From: Baffinella frigidus
Taxonomy: Eukaryota > Cryptophyceae > Cryptomonadales > Baffinellaceae
DNA: 10,421 nt
Direction: 5' to 3'
NCBI GenBank assembly: GCA_026770585.1
Contig: MU646892.1
Span: forward strand, 187,818 to 198,238
Below, piece by piece: positions 1 to 6,727 of this stretch. The position numbers and the translations under genes are program-made. The notes under the pieces are model-generated. The model searched no databases. It was not told the origin of the DNA and worked only from the letters and a program-made list of their open reading frames with translations. Every line of letters begins with the position of its first letter. Within the stretch, counting starts at the first letter, position 1.

Positions 1-90
1 AGGCTGACTTGGGTTCGGTGCGTGTAAGTGAGCATGGGAGCGGTGTCGCATACCTTCACCCACCCCAACAGAACCACCCTGTATCCCCTC

Positions 91-246
91 TTCACGAGCC
101 TCTGCACTGGAAAGCTAAACGCGATCCGAAAGCAAAAAAACAAATGCTTTTGCTGCAGATCTTTTTACGAAAAGGCGTATCGTTGGGCCATGTTGGGAGA
201 AATCAAAACCTAAAGGACCTAAAGGATATTCAGTAAGCCACAGCGG
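91..246 (-). repeat. Dispersed repeat family R, copy A (inverted)
   Basis: Read on the minus strand, this segment matches 4979-5134 nearly end to end. Shared blocks include CCTTTAGGTCCTTTAGG, CTCCCAACAT, GCTTTCGGATCGCGTTT and CCAGTGCAGAGGCTCGTGAA. The main length difference is six bases in a T run (GCATTTG followed by seven T here, against GCATTTTTGC there). The end with CCTTTAGGT repeated twice resembles the short tandem tail of a non-LTR or SINE element. Translation of either strand stays open in both copies, so coding origin is possible but unproven. Identity of the family is unknown. Confidence 0.8.
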
Positions 247-305
247 ATTACGAAGGGATTTTCGGGCTCTGTGAGCCCGAGTTTCCGTTTCCGTAAGGAG
301 GAAGC

Positions 306-506
306 CCCCCAAACCATACACCCTAAACCCTAAACCCCTAAACCCTGAACCCTGAAACCTACACACCAACCCTAGACCCTAAACCCCAAAACCTAAACCC
401 AAAACCGTGAACCCTAAACCTTAAACCCTGAAACCTTGAACCTTAAACCCTAAACCCTAAACCCTAAACCCTAAACCCTGAACCCTGAACCCTACAACCC
501 AAATCT

Positions 507-537
<31 letters not shown>

Positions 538-974
538 ACCCTAAGCTATGAGCCCTCAACCCTAATCCCTAAACCCTGAACCCTCAACCTTGACCCCTGA
601 ACTCTACACTGTTGTTCCGAAACCCTAAACTCTAAATCCTAAACCCTGAACCTTGAACGCCAAACTTCAAACCCTGAACCGGCACCACTGTCCTGAACCC
701 CAAACCCTGAACCCCAAACCCCAAACCCCAAACCCACATTTCTAAATTTTCACATTTCTAAAATTTGGACCCTACACCTGACACCCTACACCCTACACCC
801 TGACCCCTCAACCCTCAACCCTCAACCCTAAACTCTAAACCCTAAACCCTGAACCCTAAACCCTAAACCCTAACCCCCACACCCTAAACCCTGAACCCTA
901 CAACCTAAACCCTCAACCGTAAATCCTGAACTTTCAACAAAAAAAACTAACACCTCCACCCTAATCCCTAAACC

Positions 975-1006
<32 letters not shown>

Positions 1007-1308
1007 ACCCTAAATCATAAACCCTCAACCCCAAACCCTAAACCCTTACCCCCAACCCCTAAACCTGAAACTCTACAACCTTCACCCTCAACTGTAGTCC
1101 CTGAACTCTGAACCAAAAGCCCAACACCTCAGCCCTGAAGCCTAAACCCCAAACCCTCAACCCCAAACCCTCATCCCTAAACCCTCAACCCTGAATCCTA
1201 ATCTCTGAACCGTAAACCGTAAACCTCAAAACTCAAATCCTGAACCCTAAACCCTACAACCTCAACCCTAAACCCTAAATCTTAATCCCTCATCCCTCAA
1301 CCCCATAC
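306..1308 (+). repeat. Degenerate telomere-like array (CCCTAAA family), ~1 kb
   Basis: About 1 kb consists almost entirely of heptamer-like units CCCTAAA, CCCTGAA, CCCTCAA and CCCCAAA, with the C-rich strand always on the plus strand. CCCTAAA is the plant/alga-type telomere unit. The array is too degenerate and too internal to be a functional chromosome end. Homogeneous sub-blocks (for example five CCCTCAA-type units near 510-540 and again near 975-1010) suggest local expansion. The run is interrupted near 733-768 by a duplicated CACATTTCTAAA and near 930-957 by an A-rich insert. No gene is visible in it. Confidence 0.92.
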
Positions 1309-1310
1309 CG

Positions 1311-1360
1311 CAAGACGGCTCGGGCTCTCCCCCACGGCGGAGAGCCCGAGGACCGCGCGC
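1311..1360 (+). pseudogene. RWP-RK exon fragment, copy 1 (rearranged)
   Basis: GGCTCGGGCTCTC, CCCACGGC and GACCGCGCGCCTCTCT match the RWP-RK exon copy at 1713-1766, but the middle is replaced. The replacement GGAGAGCCCGAG is the exact reverse complement of the preceding CTCGGGCTCTCC, so the fragment now forms a perfect hairpin. The reading frame of the domain is lost. A second, shorter trace of the 3' half (ACGGCCGTCAAGACC) lies at 1482-1496, beyond a CT and C tract. Confidence 0.5.
1319..1350. repeat. Perfect 12-bp inverted repeat, 8-nt loop
   Basis: Arms CTCGGGCTCTCC (1319-1330) and GGAGAGCCCGAG (1339-1350) are perfectly complementary around the loop CCCACGGC. The second arm replaces sequence present in sister copies, which is the signature expected of a templated inversion (replication template switch) rather than of a selected terminator. 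Confidence 0.85.
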
Positions 1361-1480
1361 CTCTCTTTTTCTCTCATACTCTCTCTCTCTCTCATACTCT
1401 CTCGCTCTCTCTCTCTTACACACACACACACACATTCTCTCTCTCTCTCTCTCTCTCCCCCCCCCCTCCCCCCTCCCCCC
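1361..1480. repeat. CT/CA microsatellite and C-tract
   Basis: This stretch holds CT dinucleotide runs, a short CA run (ACACACACACACA near 1420-1432) and then a C-rich tract broken by single T residues from about 1457 to 1480. It follows RWP-RK copy 1 directly. Long open frames read through it only because CT/GA repeats lack stop codons in some frames. Confidence 0.93.
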
Positions 1481-1527
1481 GACGGCCGTCAAGACCTCTA
1501 GTCCTGAGGCGGACCCTTCTCTAATTC

Positions 1528-1566
1528 TCACCCATAACCCCTGAACCCGAAACCTCTAAACCCTAT
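1528..1566 (+). repeat. Short telomere-like array before RWP-RK copy 2
   Basis: Units such as ACCCCTGAACCCGAAACC and TAAACCC lead directly into TATACCACAG, the acceptor-like end in front of copy 2. C-rich strand on plus, as in the other arrays. Confidence 0.7.
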
Positions 1567-1570
1567 ACCA

Positions 1571-1609
1571 CAGGACGCGGCCGAGAAAGTCGGGCTGTCC
1601 CCCACGGCA
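1571..1609 (+). pseudogene. RWP-RK exon fragment, copy 2 (truncated)
   Basis: CCACAG is followed by GAC GCG GCC GAG AAA GTC GGG CTG TCC CCC ACG GCA, translating to DAAEKVGLSPTA. This is the first part of the RWP-RK domain core (family pattern DAA..LG.SPTT.K..CR..GI.RWP.RK). The sequence then runs into a CT microsatellite, so the fragment is broken after 12 codons. The acceptor-like CAG sits at the same place as in copies 3 and 4. Confidence 0.65.
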
Positions 1610-1676
1610 CTCTCTCTCTCTCACACACTTTTTCTATGTCTCTCTCTCGCGCGCGCTCTCTCTCTCTCTGTCTCTG
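1610..1676. repeat. CT microsatellite
   Basis: CT-rich run with short CA and GCGCGC interruptions, fused to the broken end of RWP-RK copy 2. It ends before TCACTAACCCCTAATCCC, a short telomere-like and branch-point-like stretch. Confidence 0.9.
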
Positions 1677-1709
1677 GGTTCTGATCACTAACCCCTAATC
1701 CCTATCTTT

Positions 1710-1760
1710 CAGGATGCAGCGCTTCAGCTCGGGCTCTCACCCACGGCCATCAAGACCGCG
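1710..1760 (+). pseudogene. RWP-RK exon fragment, copy 3
   Basis: CTATCTTTCAG is followed by 16 in-frame codons reading DAALQLGLSPTAIKTA, again the N-terminal half of the RWP-RK core. Upstream CACTAACCCCTAATCCC offers a branch-point-like CTAAC about 20 bases before the AG. After the alanine codon the sequence passes through CGCCTCTC into a CT array, so the CRxxGIxRWPxRK half of the domain is absent. Three substitutions (LQ for EK, L for M, A for T) set it apart from copy 4. It may be an unused duplicate exon start or an alternative exon. Confidence 0.65.
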
Positions 1761-1900
1761 CGCCTCTCTCTCGCTCTCTCTCTCTCACACACACTCTCTC
1801 TTTCGCTCTCTCGCTCTCTCGCTCTCTCGCTCTCTCGCTCTCTCGCTCTCGCGCTCTCGCTCTCTCTCACACACGCACTCTCTCGCTCTTGCTCTCTCTG
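1761..1900. repeat. CT / TCTCTCGC microsatellite
   Basis: CT dinucleotides with a regular CTCTCTCG-type higher-order unit around 1800-1860 and short CACACA runs. It separates RWP-RK copies 3 and 4. Confidence 0.93.
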
Positions 1901-1937
1901 CCTCTCACCCCCGAGTTTTAACGCATGTCTCAACCTG

Positions 1938-1989
1938 CAGGATGCGGCCGAGAAGCTCGGGATGTCCCCCACGACCATCAAGACCGCGC
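1938..1989 (+). CDS. Candidate exon: N-terminal half of an RWP-RK domain (copy 4, most intact)
   Basis: CAACCTGCAG is followed by GAT at 1941 and 16 codons reading DAAEKLGMSPTTIKTA. In RWP-RK proteins (NIN/NLP, RKD and algal MID-type nitrogen- or sex-related transcription factors) the core runs as a helix with DAA..LG, then SPTTLK, CR..GI and RWP.RK. This segment fits the first half without gaps. The second half is not seen downstream: the frame stays open to a stop at 2090-2092 but no longer resembles the family. A possible donor GTCTTA at 1990 would end the exon here. That the homology stops at the same residue in copies 3 and 4 argues either for a real exon end or for copying after truncation. 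It may be part of a split gene or a relic. Confidence 0.5.
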
Positions 1990-2500
1990 GTCTTACAATA
2001 ACGCGAGTGAATGTGTCTCACGCTGTCTCACGCTGGATTGTACATTTTACGTTCTGCCGGCATTTTCTTCTGCGAGATATCTAGATACCCCAGTACATGT
2101 GAGGACCCTACGGTAGGCCTATGCCTAGGGTCCCTACGAGCTCGTATGGGGGACTTTGACAAATCCTATTGGAGCTATTGGAGCTTTAATGAACGTCATA
2201 CAGCAGCACGCACGCTTCTTGGCCCGATGGACCGAAACGCCGTGATGAGCACTTAGCAGGTTTGTCGCGGTTGAAATGAATAGGGGCGCATTTCACCAAT
2301 GTGATAAGATTCGTGATCTTTGCCACACGGTGCGTCCTTTTGTTATTGACCCGCCCCCCATCCGCGTCACCTGGAAATAGATCTCAAGTTCAGTACGTAG
2401 GAAATTGCTCAAATGCCAGAACAGTTTACGACCCTTAGAAGAAGGTCATGAAAACACAAAAACGCTTTTGCGTCCATTTATTCGAAAGGGGTTGACAGCA
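1990..2500. other. Unique DNA without a recognised gene
   Basis: Only short open frames, none with a family signature. It begins with a 10-bp direct repeat GTCTCACGCT (near 2011-2035) and contains two palindromes listed separately. No telomere-like or CT repeats occur here. Confidence 0.6.
2103..2146. repeat. Two adjacent inverted repeats
   Basis: GGACCCTA (2103-2110) pairs with TAGGGTCC (2126-2133) across a 15-nt loop. Immediately after, TACGAGCTCGTA (2135-2146) is a perfect 12-bp palindrome. No function is assigned. Confidence 0.8.
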
Positions 2501-2534
2501 CCTAACTTGTGTGTGGTAAAGAGTCGATTTATTC

Positions 2535-3065
2535 CACAGTGGGGCTGACCCGTGTGGGTCGATCCAAATATGGGTCGGCCCACACCGGGTCGACCCAGTT
2601 TTGTGGGTCGACCCCAAGGCAGGTCAGATTTGGGGTGACCCAGACCCACGTGGGTCGACCCTCTGACCCACGTGGGTCGACCCTCATTGGCCGACCCAAG
2701 GGCGACCCGTGGGCCGACCTACCGTCAACTTCCGGCGGGGCAGCCAGCGGGGTCGACCCACCTGTGTCGAACCAGGCTGGGTCGACCGGGCGTTGGAGCC
2801 ATTTTGTCAACTTTTGCCCGGGGGGGGTCCTGATTCGGCGAGGGTCACCCCACGTGGGTCGGGCCACGTGGGTCGACCACCCTGGGTCAGCCCACTGGGT
2901 CGACCCCTGGGTCAACCGCCCTGGGTCGACCCAGTGGGTCGACCTTGGGTCACTGGGTCGACCCAAGGGCGGCTGGAAAACAGGTGACCCAGACCCAAGG
3001 TGACCCACCTCGGGTCGGTGATTTGGGTCGGCTTTGGGTCAGCCCATTTGGTTCGGTGGGTCCGA
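2535..3065. repeat. Palindromic minisatellite based on TGGGTCGACCCA
   Basis: The hexamer GTCGAC occurs 11 times between 2589 and 2962, usually inside TGGGTCGACCCA. Variants include GGGTCGGCCCA, GGGTCAGCCCA and GGGTGACCCA. Longer perfect palindromes are present: GACCCACGTGGGTC at 2643-2656 and 2665-2678 (a 22-bp direct repeat period) and CTGGGTCGACCCAG at 2921-2934. Spacing is irregular, so it is a diffuse array rather than a strict tandem one. Because the unit is its own reverse complement and lacks stops, both strands show long open frames; these are composition artefacts. Confidence 0.9.
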
Positions 3066-3067
3066 CC

Positions 3068-3365
3068 CTCTGGAGCATACTCGCCGCAACCCTCTGCACC
3101 CGTTCGGACAAGGACTTTCGCACTTGCTGTGGGAGCCGCGCTGCCTCATTCGACAGACGCCGCGCTGCTTCTATCGACACACGCCGCACCGCCCCGGAAG
3201 AATTGTTGAACGCGGGGGTGTAGACAGTCTCCCCGCCGTCGTCCCGGTTGACGTATGGACCGGGCAAGACTTCTGTGCACTTTTTCCAACAGAGGGGAGG
3301 TGTGGACCGTCCATCTCTTGTAGGACTCGGCCGAGAATGCGATCTCGGGTGGGGATGGCATCTGG
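3068..3365 (-). pseudogene. Coding-like minus-strand segment, apparently frameshifted; unknown
   Basis: Read on the minus strand, the part near 3260-3365 gives natural-looking peptide in one frame (EIAFSAESYKRWTVHTSPLL, then EKVHRSLARSI). The part near 3070-3250 does so in another frame (PGPYVNRDDGGETVYTPAFN, then SIEAARRLSNEAARLPQQV and VRKSLSERVQRVAASMLQRV, helix-like). The change near 3245-3270 suggests a one-base indel or an unrecognised small intron. I do not recognise a family. On the plus strand the same DNA carries a 24-bp tandem duplication (3136-3159, 3160-3183), which on the minus strand gives an 8-residue repeat. The segment ends against the palindromic minisatellite on one side and a CT tract on the other. 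Confidence 0.35.
3136..3194. repeat. 24-bp tandem repeat, 2.5 copies
   Basis: Units CCGCGCTGCCTCATTCGACA+GACG and CCGCGCTGCTTCTATCGACA+CACG, followed by a partial CCGCACCG. The period is a multiple of three, so frames are preserved. Confidence 0.8.
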
Positions 3366-3369
3366 CCTC

Positions 3370-3400
<31 letters not shown>

Positions 3401-3429
3401 CTTTCTCTCTCTTTCTCTCTCTTTCTCTC
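3364..3429. repeat. CTCTTTCTCT microsatellite
   Basis: Pure CT run that becomes a regular 10-bp unit (CTCTCTTTCT). Low complexity only. Confidence 0.93.
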
Positions 3430-3459
3430 GCATCCCACTCTCGAGCCTCGAGTCTTTCC

Positions 3460-3543
3460 CAGACACTTGGATTTGCCCATAAAGACCCAGGATTCAGTCA
3501 GAAAGACCCAATATTCACTCAAAGAGACTCAGGATTCACTCAG
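3460..3543 (+). repeat. 21-bp tandem repeat, four units
   Basis: Four 21-bp units begin at 3460, 3481, 3502 and 3523. On plus they translate to the heptapeptides QTLGFAH, KDPGFSQ, KDPIFTQ and RDSGFTQ, followed at once by a TAG stop. The minus strand is open too (WVFLTES-like). Whether it is ever translated is unknown. Confidence 0.8.
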
Positions 3544-3544
3544 T

Positions 3545-4135
3545 AGGACTCGCGAGTGAGTTTACAGGTACCTTGTGTAGTGAAACACCCATTTCCCGGT
3601 AAAAAATGGTGTTTTTTTACTTCAAACTGCCCAGTGCCATCGGTTGCCAAATTTGTATAGACTAAAACTATCCAGTTTTATGGGTTGCCGCGCTTGAAAA
3701 CTGATGAGTCGTATTCACCTTGCCTCGTCGACCACACTAGGGCAACGTGACCAAAATTGCATCATAAAAGCCTTGCAGTTAATTGCCTCGGGGCAAGTTG
3801 GCTTTGGATGAAAGGTCCGTGGTCCGATAGTGACAAAGAAATACAAAATCAGGTTGCGCAATGTATTTAATAAAATGCCAGATCTTTTATTGTATGTAAT
3901 TAATTCCAGGCTTTGGACGCTAGTGTGGCCGACGACAACCCATCAACCAGTCTCATCACTACCAGTTTCAAGTTAACAACTGAAGTTGGCTGGGGTGTGG
4001 GGTACCAGTTTTCGAACCAGTGTTTTAGGCCAGAAATACTGTTTTTGGCAATCCAGCGTCAGAAAGCAACACCAGCAAGATATTAAAACAAAAGTGGAGC
4101 ACAGTTAAGTCCAACCAATTGTTAGAGATCACCGG
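3545..4135. other. AT-richer unique DNA, no gene seen
   Basis: Compositionally unlike its flanks, with many stops in all frames and no telomere-like, CT or palindromic repeats. Near 3636-3693 CATCGGTTGCC and TATGGGTTGCC form a loose direct repeat. AATAAA occurs near 3869, but no coding end precedes it convincingly. Confidence 0.55.
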
Positions 4136-4140
4136 AAATT

Positions 4141-4220
4141 TAGGTTCTTTAGCTTCTAATTTCGCCCAACATAGCCCAACAACACGCCCATCCGTAGAAA
4201 GGACTGCAAAGAAAGCATTT
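4141..4220 (+). repeat. Dispersed repeat family R, copy B1 (3' truncated)
   Basis: TAGGTTCTTTAG, CGCCCAACATAGCCCAAC, CACGCCC, TCCGTAGAAAGGACTGCA and GAAAGCATTT match 5010-5089. The match stops at AAAGCATTT, where copy B2 begins, so B1 is a truncated tandem partner of B2. Confidence 0.8.
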
Positions 4221-4386
4221 AGGTCCTACTGTACCTTAAGGTCCTTGAGGTTCTTCGAGCTCCCAACATAGGCGGACACCGGAACTGGTTCTGCAGAAAA
4301 GCCATGCTTCCTTTCGCATCACATTCAGCCCCCCCGGTGCAGAGGATCGCGGCAGAAACCGGCTAAAGGGTATCTTCATCGGGCAT
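4221..4386 (+). repeat. Dispersed repeat family R, copy B2 (diverged)
   Basis: It begins AGGTCCTACTGTACCTTAAG and continues through CTCCCAACATAG, CTGCAGAAAAGC, CCTTTCG, GGTGCAGAGG and CTTCATCGGG, in the same order as 5011-5163. It is more diverged than A, B1 and C, with small indels. Confidence 0.65.
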
Positions 4387-4900
4387 GTGACAGCGTATCG
4401 ATATCGATTTCTGGTCAGTCCGCACACCAGGACTTCACAAGTCGTTTTCCCTTTAGGTCCGGCTTTACCCATGGTATTAGGCTTATTGACTTATTGACTT
4501 TATTCGAAAGTGAAAATGCACGGTGCAAGAATTGAGGCGAGATTAGGAAAAAGTCTGGGAACTGCACCAGAGTTTTCCTACTCAAGAAACTGCCACTACC
4601 CATGTGGGGGGGTCCACCAAGGAGCGGTCCACATTTGCGTCCCCCTCCTTGGTTTTGGTTTTCCCGCGCAGAACACCCCGTTGCGTGGGGCCCCTGCCTA
4701 AGCCACACACAATTGCCCCGTGCACCTCCTTTCGAGCGGATGTCGGGCGGGGCAAAAATATGTGGTGCTTTGGTGGTGGTGCTTTGGTGCTTTATTTTAC
4801 ACTCACATCGAAGGCCACGCCCACCTCACTCTTGAGGAGTTGGGAACGATCTACGGATGAGTTCCCCGGATTTCGTTGATTTCGTGTTTATTAAACAGGA
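4387..4900. other. No gene recognised; short tandem repeats
   Basis: Small features only: TTATTGAC repeated near 4484-4500 and GGTGCTTT repeated three times near 4762-4791. CTACCCATGTGG near 4596 is shared with family R copy C (5140). Open frames here are short and have no recognisable motif. Confidence 0.5.
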
Positions 4901-5767
4901 TTGTCGGTGTCAGCCCATGCCATCCCCAAGCTAGGACCGGGTCGGCCTTACTTCCCAAATAGAGCATTGGGCTCCGCCCGCTGTGGTTCAAGGGGCCGCT
5001 CCCGTCCTTTAGGTCCTTTAGGTTTTAAATGCTCCCAACATAGCCCAACGCCACGCCCTTCCGTAGAAAGGACTGCAGAGAAAGCATTTTTGCTTTCGGA
5101 TCGCGTTTCGCTCTCCAGTGCAGAGGCTCGTGAACGAACTACCCATGTGGATCCTTCATCGGGAACTCCGCCCGAGCGGGGAACTCCATCCCTTAAATTT
5201 AAAACCCAAATTTTAAAGGGCACAAACTTTGAACGGCATTTTTGTGGCGAGGTAGACAAGCAAGGTGGCAGTCCGGGAGGAACTCCGCCGAAAACTCCTT
5301 TACCCCATTTACGGCGCAGCACGATGGTGTTGGTGGGTGGCAGCCCTCAACGGGGTGCGGACCTGGCGATCGGGGCCGAGAGCAAGTGGCATCCGGCTGC
5401 CTCTCGTTCTCAGAACGAAGCTGCAAGCCGAGACCCAGCGCAGCGGTTTAACATCCCCAAGACGCAGCCAGAGCGCGTTCAGCTGCTAGCCTACAACACA
5501 CATGCTGACGAGGCTGCCAGGTTGGGCCGGGGTGGGGTGGAGGGGGACTGCTGGGCCAAGTTCAGCACCCGCCTTGAGCTTGGAAAGAAGATGTTCAGTT
5601 GGGGAGAGAGGCGGGGGACGTTGCTCGCCGAGGAAATGGAGCGGACAGAGTTGGACGGGTTGCACAAGGTACCCGCCACCCGGAGGCACCCCAGACGTTC
5701 CCGAGCTTTCTACACTTCCTCCCGGCAACCCCTGCCCATCTTGCTCAAAGACTCTGGAGGCTTGTGA
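4901..5767 (+). CDS. Long open frame, 288 codons, unknown; N-terminal third is repeat-derived
   Basis: An ATG-started frame of 288 codons, the longest in the window. Residues ~28-90 lie inside family R copy C, so that part is repeat sequence. Residues ~145-250 look the most like protein (for example FNIPKTQPERVQLLAYN, CWAKFSTRLELGKKMFSW, LLAEEMERTELDGL). I recognise no domain, signal peptide or membrane segment. Other frames are also open over 5242-5489, which weakens the case. In an intron-rich genome the true unit would be one or more exons inside 5310-5690; a possible donor GTTGGG lies at 5521. The frame ends just as a coding-like segment in another frame starts (5751). Treat it as an uncharacterised open frame. 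Confidence 0.3.
   Translation: MSVSAHAIPKLGPGRPYFPNRALGSARCGSRGRSRPLGPLGFKCSQHSPTPRPSVERTAEKAFLLSDRVSLSSAEARERTTHVDPSSGTPPERGTPSLKFKTQILKGTNFERHFCGEVDKQGGSPGGTPPKTPLPHLRRSTMVLVGGSPQRGADLAIGAESKWHPAASRSQNEAASRDPAQRFNIPKTQPERVQLLAYNTHADEAARLGRGGVEGDCWAKFSTRLELGKKMFSWGERRGTLLAEEMERTELDGLHKVPATRRHPRRSRAFYTSSRQPLPILLKDSGGL
4979..5163 (+). repeat. Dispersed repeat family R, copy C (most complete)
   Basis: This is the reference copy for the family: CGCTGTGG, two CCTTTAGGT units, CTCCCAACATAGCCCAACG, CTTCCGTAGAAAGGACTGCA, GCTTTCGGATCGCG, CCAGTGCAGAGGCTCGTGAA and ATCCTTCATCGGGA. Direct-repeat GGGAACTCC follows at 5161 and 5179. It shares order and content with A (inverted), B1 and B2. Confidence 0.82.
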
Positions 5768-5923
5768 AATGCGAGGATGTCCAGACCTTGCTCACCCCAG
5801 CCCTTCCGACCTGCTTCGGCCGCTTTTCCCTAAGAGGTCAAGCGGCTGACATCCTCCCCTCCCTTCCCACTCAGCCAGGGGAGCCCCTTGACAGCACGCT
5901 CTCCCGCACCTTCTCACCGGATG
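5751..5923 (+). CDS. Candidate exon, unknown product
   Basis: Bounded by the acceptor-like CTTGCTCAAAG (AG at 5749-5750) and a donor-like GTGACA at 5924. It reads A|CTC TGG AGG..., giving peptide such as LVKCEDVQTLLTPALPTC, GRFSLRGQAADILPSLP and LDSTLSRTFSPDG. Entry phase would be 2 and exit phase 1. Codon choice favours C/G in third positions, as in E1-E5. The frame stays open past the donor into the 44-bp minisatellite, where the translation loses its natural look. No family is recognised, and its link to the downstream gene is not shown. Confidence 0.3.
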
Positions 5924-6002
5924 GTGACACGGCCTGTGTTGCACCAAGCACTCCCCACAATTGCATGGCACGGTTCAAACTCAGCGCACACATGGGGCCA
6001 GA

Positions 6003-6225
6003 ACACCCAGTTGGGATGGATTGCACTGAGCAATCCAGCGCATGCATCCCAAAACCCCATATCAGCGTTCACCGCAGCGCAAACCTGGAGGCAGCACATC
6101 CAGTTGGGATGGATGGACAGAGCACCAGGGTTTGCCAGCACACCCAGTTGGGATACATGGACTGATTGCCAGAGGGTTCCAACAACACCTTTGGGGCGCA
6201 TGGACTGAGCGCGAGGGGGGTGAAT
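6003..6225 (+). repeat. ~44-bp minisatellite (CAGTTGGGATGGATGGACTGA-like unit), four copies
   Basis: CCCAGTTGGGATGGATT at 6006, TCCAGTTGGGATGGATGGAC at 6099, CCCAGTTGGGATACATGGAC at 6143 and a diverged CCTTTGGGGCGCATGGACTG at 6188. The last three are spaced 44 and 43 bp apart; the first is about twice that distance away. The period is not a multiple of three, so the frame shifts from unit to unit and coding use is unlikely. Confidence 0.8.
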
Positions 6226-6312
6226 GCAGGCGTGGGTGCTGAAGAAGCCGCTGAACCCTTGTTCGACTGACGAGGCTGACGATGCCGACACTGTCATGCG
6301 CCAGGCGGTCAG

Positions 6313-6447
6313 CCCCGAAACCCTTCAACGCTAGACCTGGCACCCGAAACCCGAGACCCAAAACCTGAAACCCGAAACCCGAAACCCGAGACCCGAGACC
6401 AGAAACTCGAAACCCGAAACCCGGAGCCCTGAACCCTGCCTCTCCTT
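6313..6447 (+). repeat. Telomere-like variant array (CCCGAAA type)
   Basis: Heptamers dominated by CCCGAAA and CCCGAGA instead of CCCTAAA, so the T is replaced by G-containing variants within an otherwise regular register. It leads into a C/T tract (TCTCCTTTCCCTGAACCCC) and the AG-rich start of the next candidate exon. Confidence 0.85.
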
Positions 6448-6471
6448 TCCCTGAACCCCGGAGAAGAAGAG

Positions 6472-6618
6472 GGAGCTTCATGGGGCTGGTGCGCGAGGGG
6501 CAGCGTGCGATTCGCGCCTGTGCCGTGCGAATCAACGTTACTGAAGACCACCAGCCGGCCGGGGCCACAGAACACCCCACCCCGGGATTTTCCGCTGAAG
6601 GGGTGGCGGGCGAGGCAG
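6472..6618 (+). CDS. Candidate upstream exon, unknown product
   Basis: An open segment follows a pyrimidine-rich stretch and several possible AG acceptors (6462-6471); which one would be used is unclear. Read as GG|AGC TTC ATG GGG..., it gives VREGQRAIRACAVRINVTED and TPGFSAEGVAGEA and would end at the donor-like GCAG|GTGGAA (GT at 6619), exit phase 1. That fits the entry phase of the candidate exon at 6891. GAGGCAG|GTGG is repeated at 6690-6700, another duplicated boundary. The minus strand is also open here, so direction rests on the splice-site pattern. Confidence 0.3.
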
Positions 6619-6727
6619 GTGGAAACCGTCGGCGTCACGGCCCTCTCCCGAAACGCAAAGGGGTGGTGCTGATGGTTTGATGCGCGAGGCAGGTGGCGCG
6701 GATGTGGGCAGATCGGTTCAACTCTGA

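Noticed and set aside
306-1308. A true chromosome end (telomere)
   Set aside because: The array is degenerate, flanked on both sides by other DNA, and similar arrays recur at five or more internal sites.
1268-2001. Long open frames on both strands through the CT/CA repeats (Ser-Leu or Arg-Glu rich)
   Set aside because: They arise because CT/GA dinucleotide repeats lack stops; the translation is pure low complexity and shifts with repeat length.
2509-3008. Overlapping 160-codon open frames on both strands
   Set aside because: The unit TGGGTCGACCCA is self-complementary and stop-free, so both strands are open by composition; the peptides only repeat GRP/VDP/GST-like words.
2535-3065. CRISPR array
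   Set aside because: Repeat spacing is irregular, the units are self-complementary and variable, there are no unique spacers of constant length, and the setting is eukaryotic.
3312-3365. A fifth RWP-RK exon copy (GTAG then GACTCGGCCGAGAATGC) before a CT tract
   Set aside because: Only GGCCGAGAA and a loose CTCGGG match; the frame gives DSAENAIS without the SPTT.K part, and the minus strand here reads as better peptide.
5242-5489. Alternative plus-frame open frames inside the 4901-5767 region
   Set aside because: Three frames are open over the same GC-rich stretch, and none has a motif or clear splice boundaries to prefer it over the longest one.
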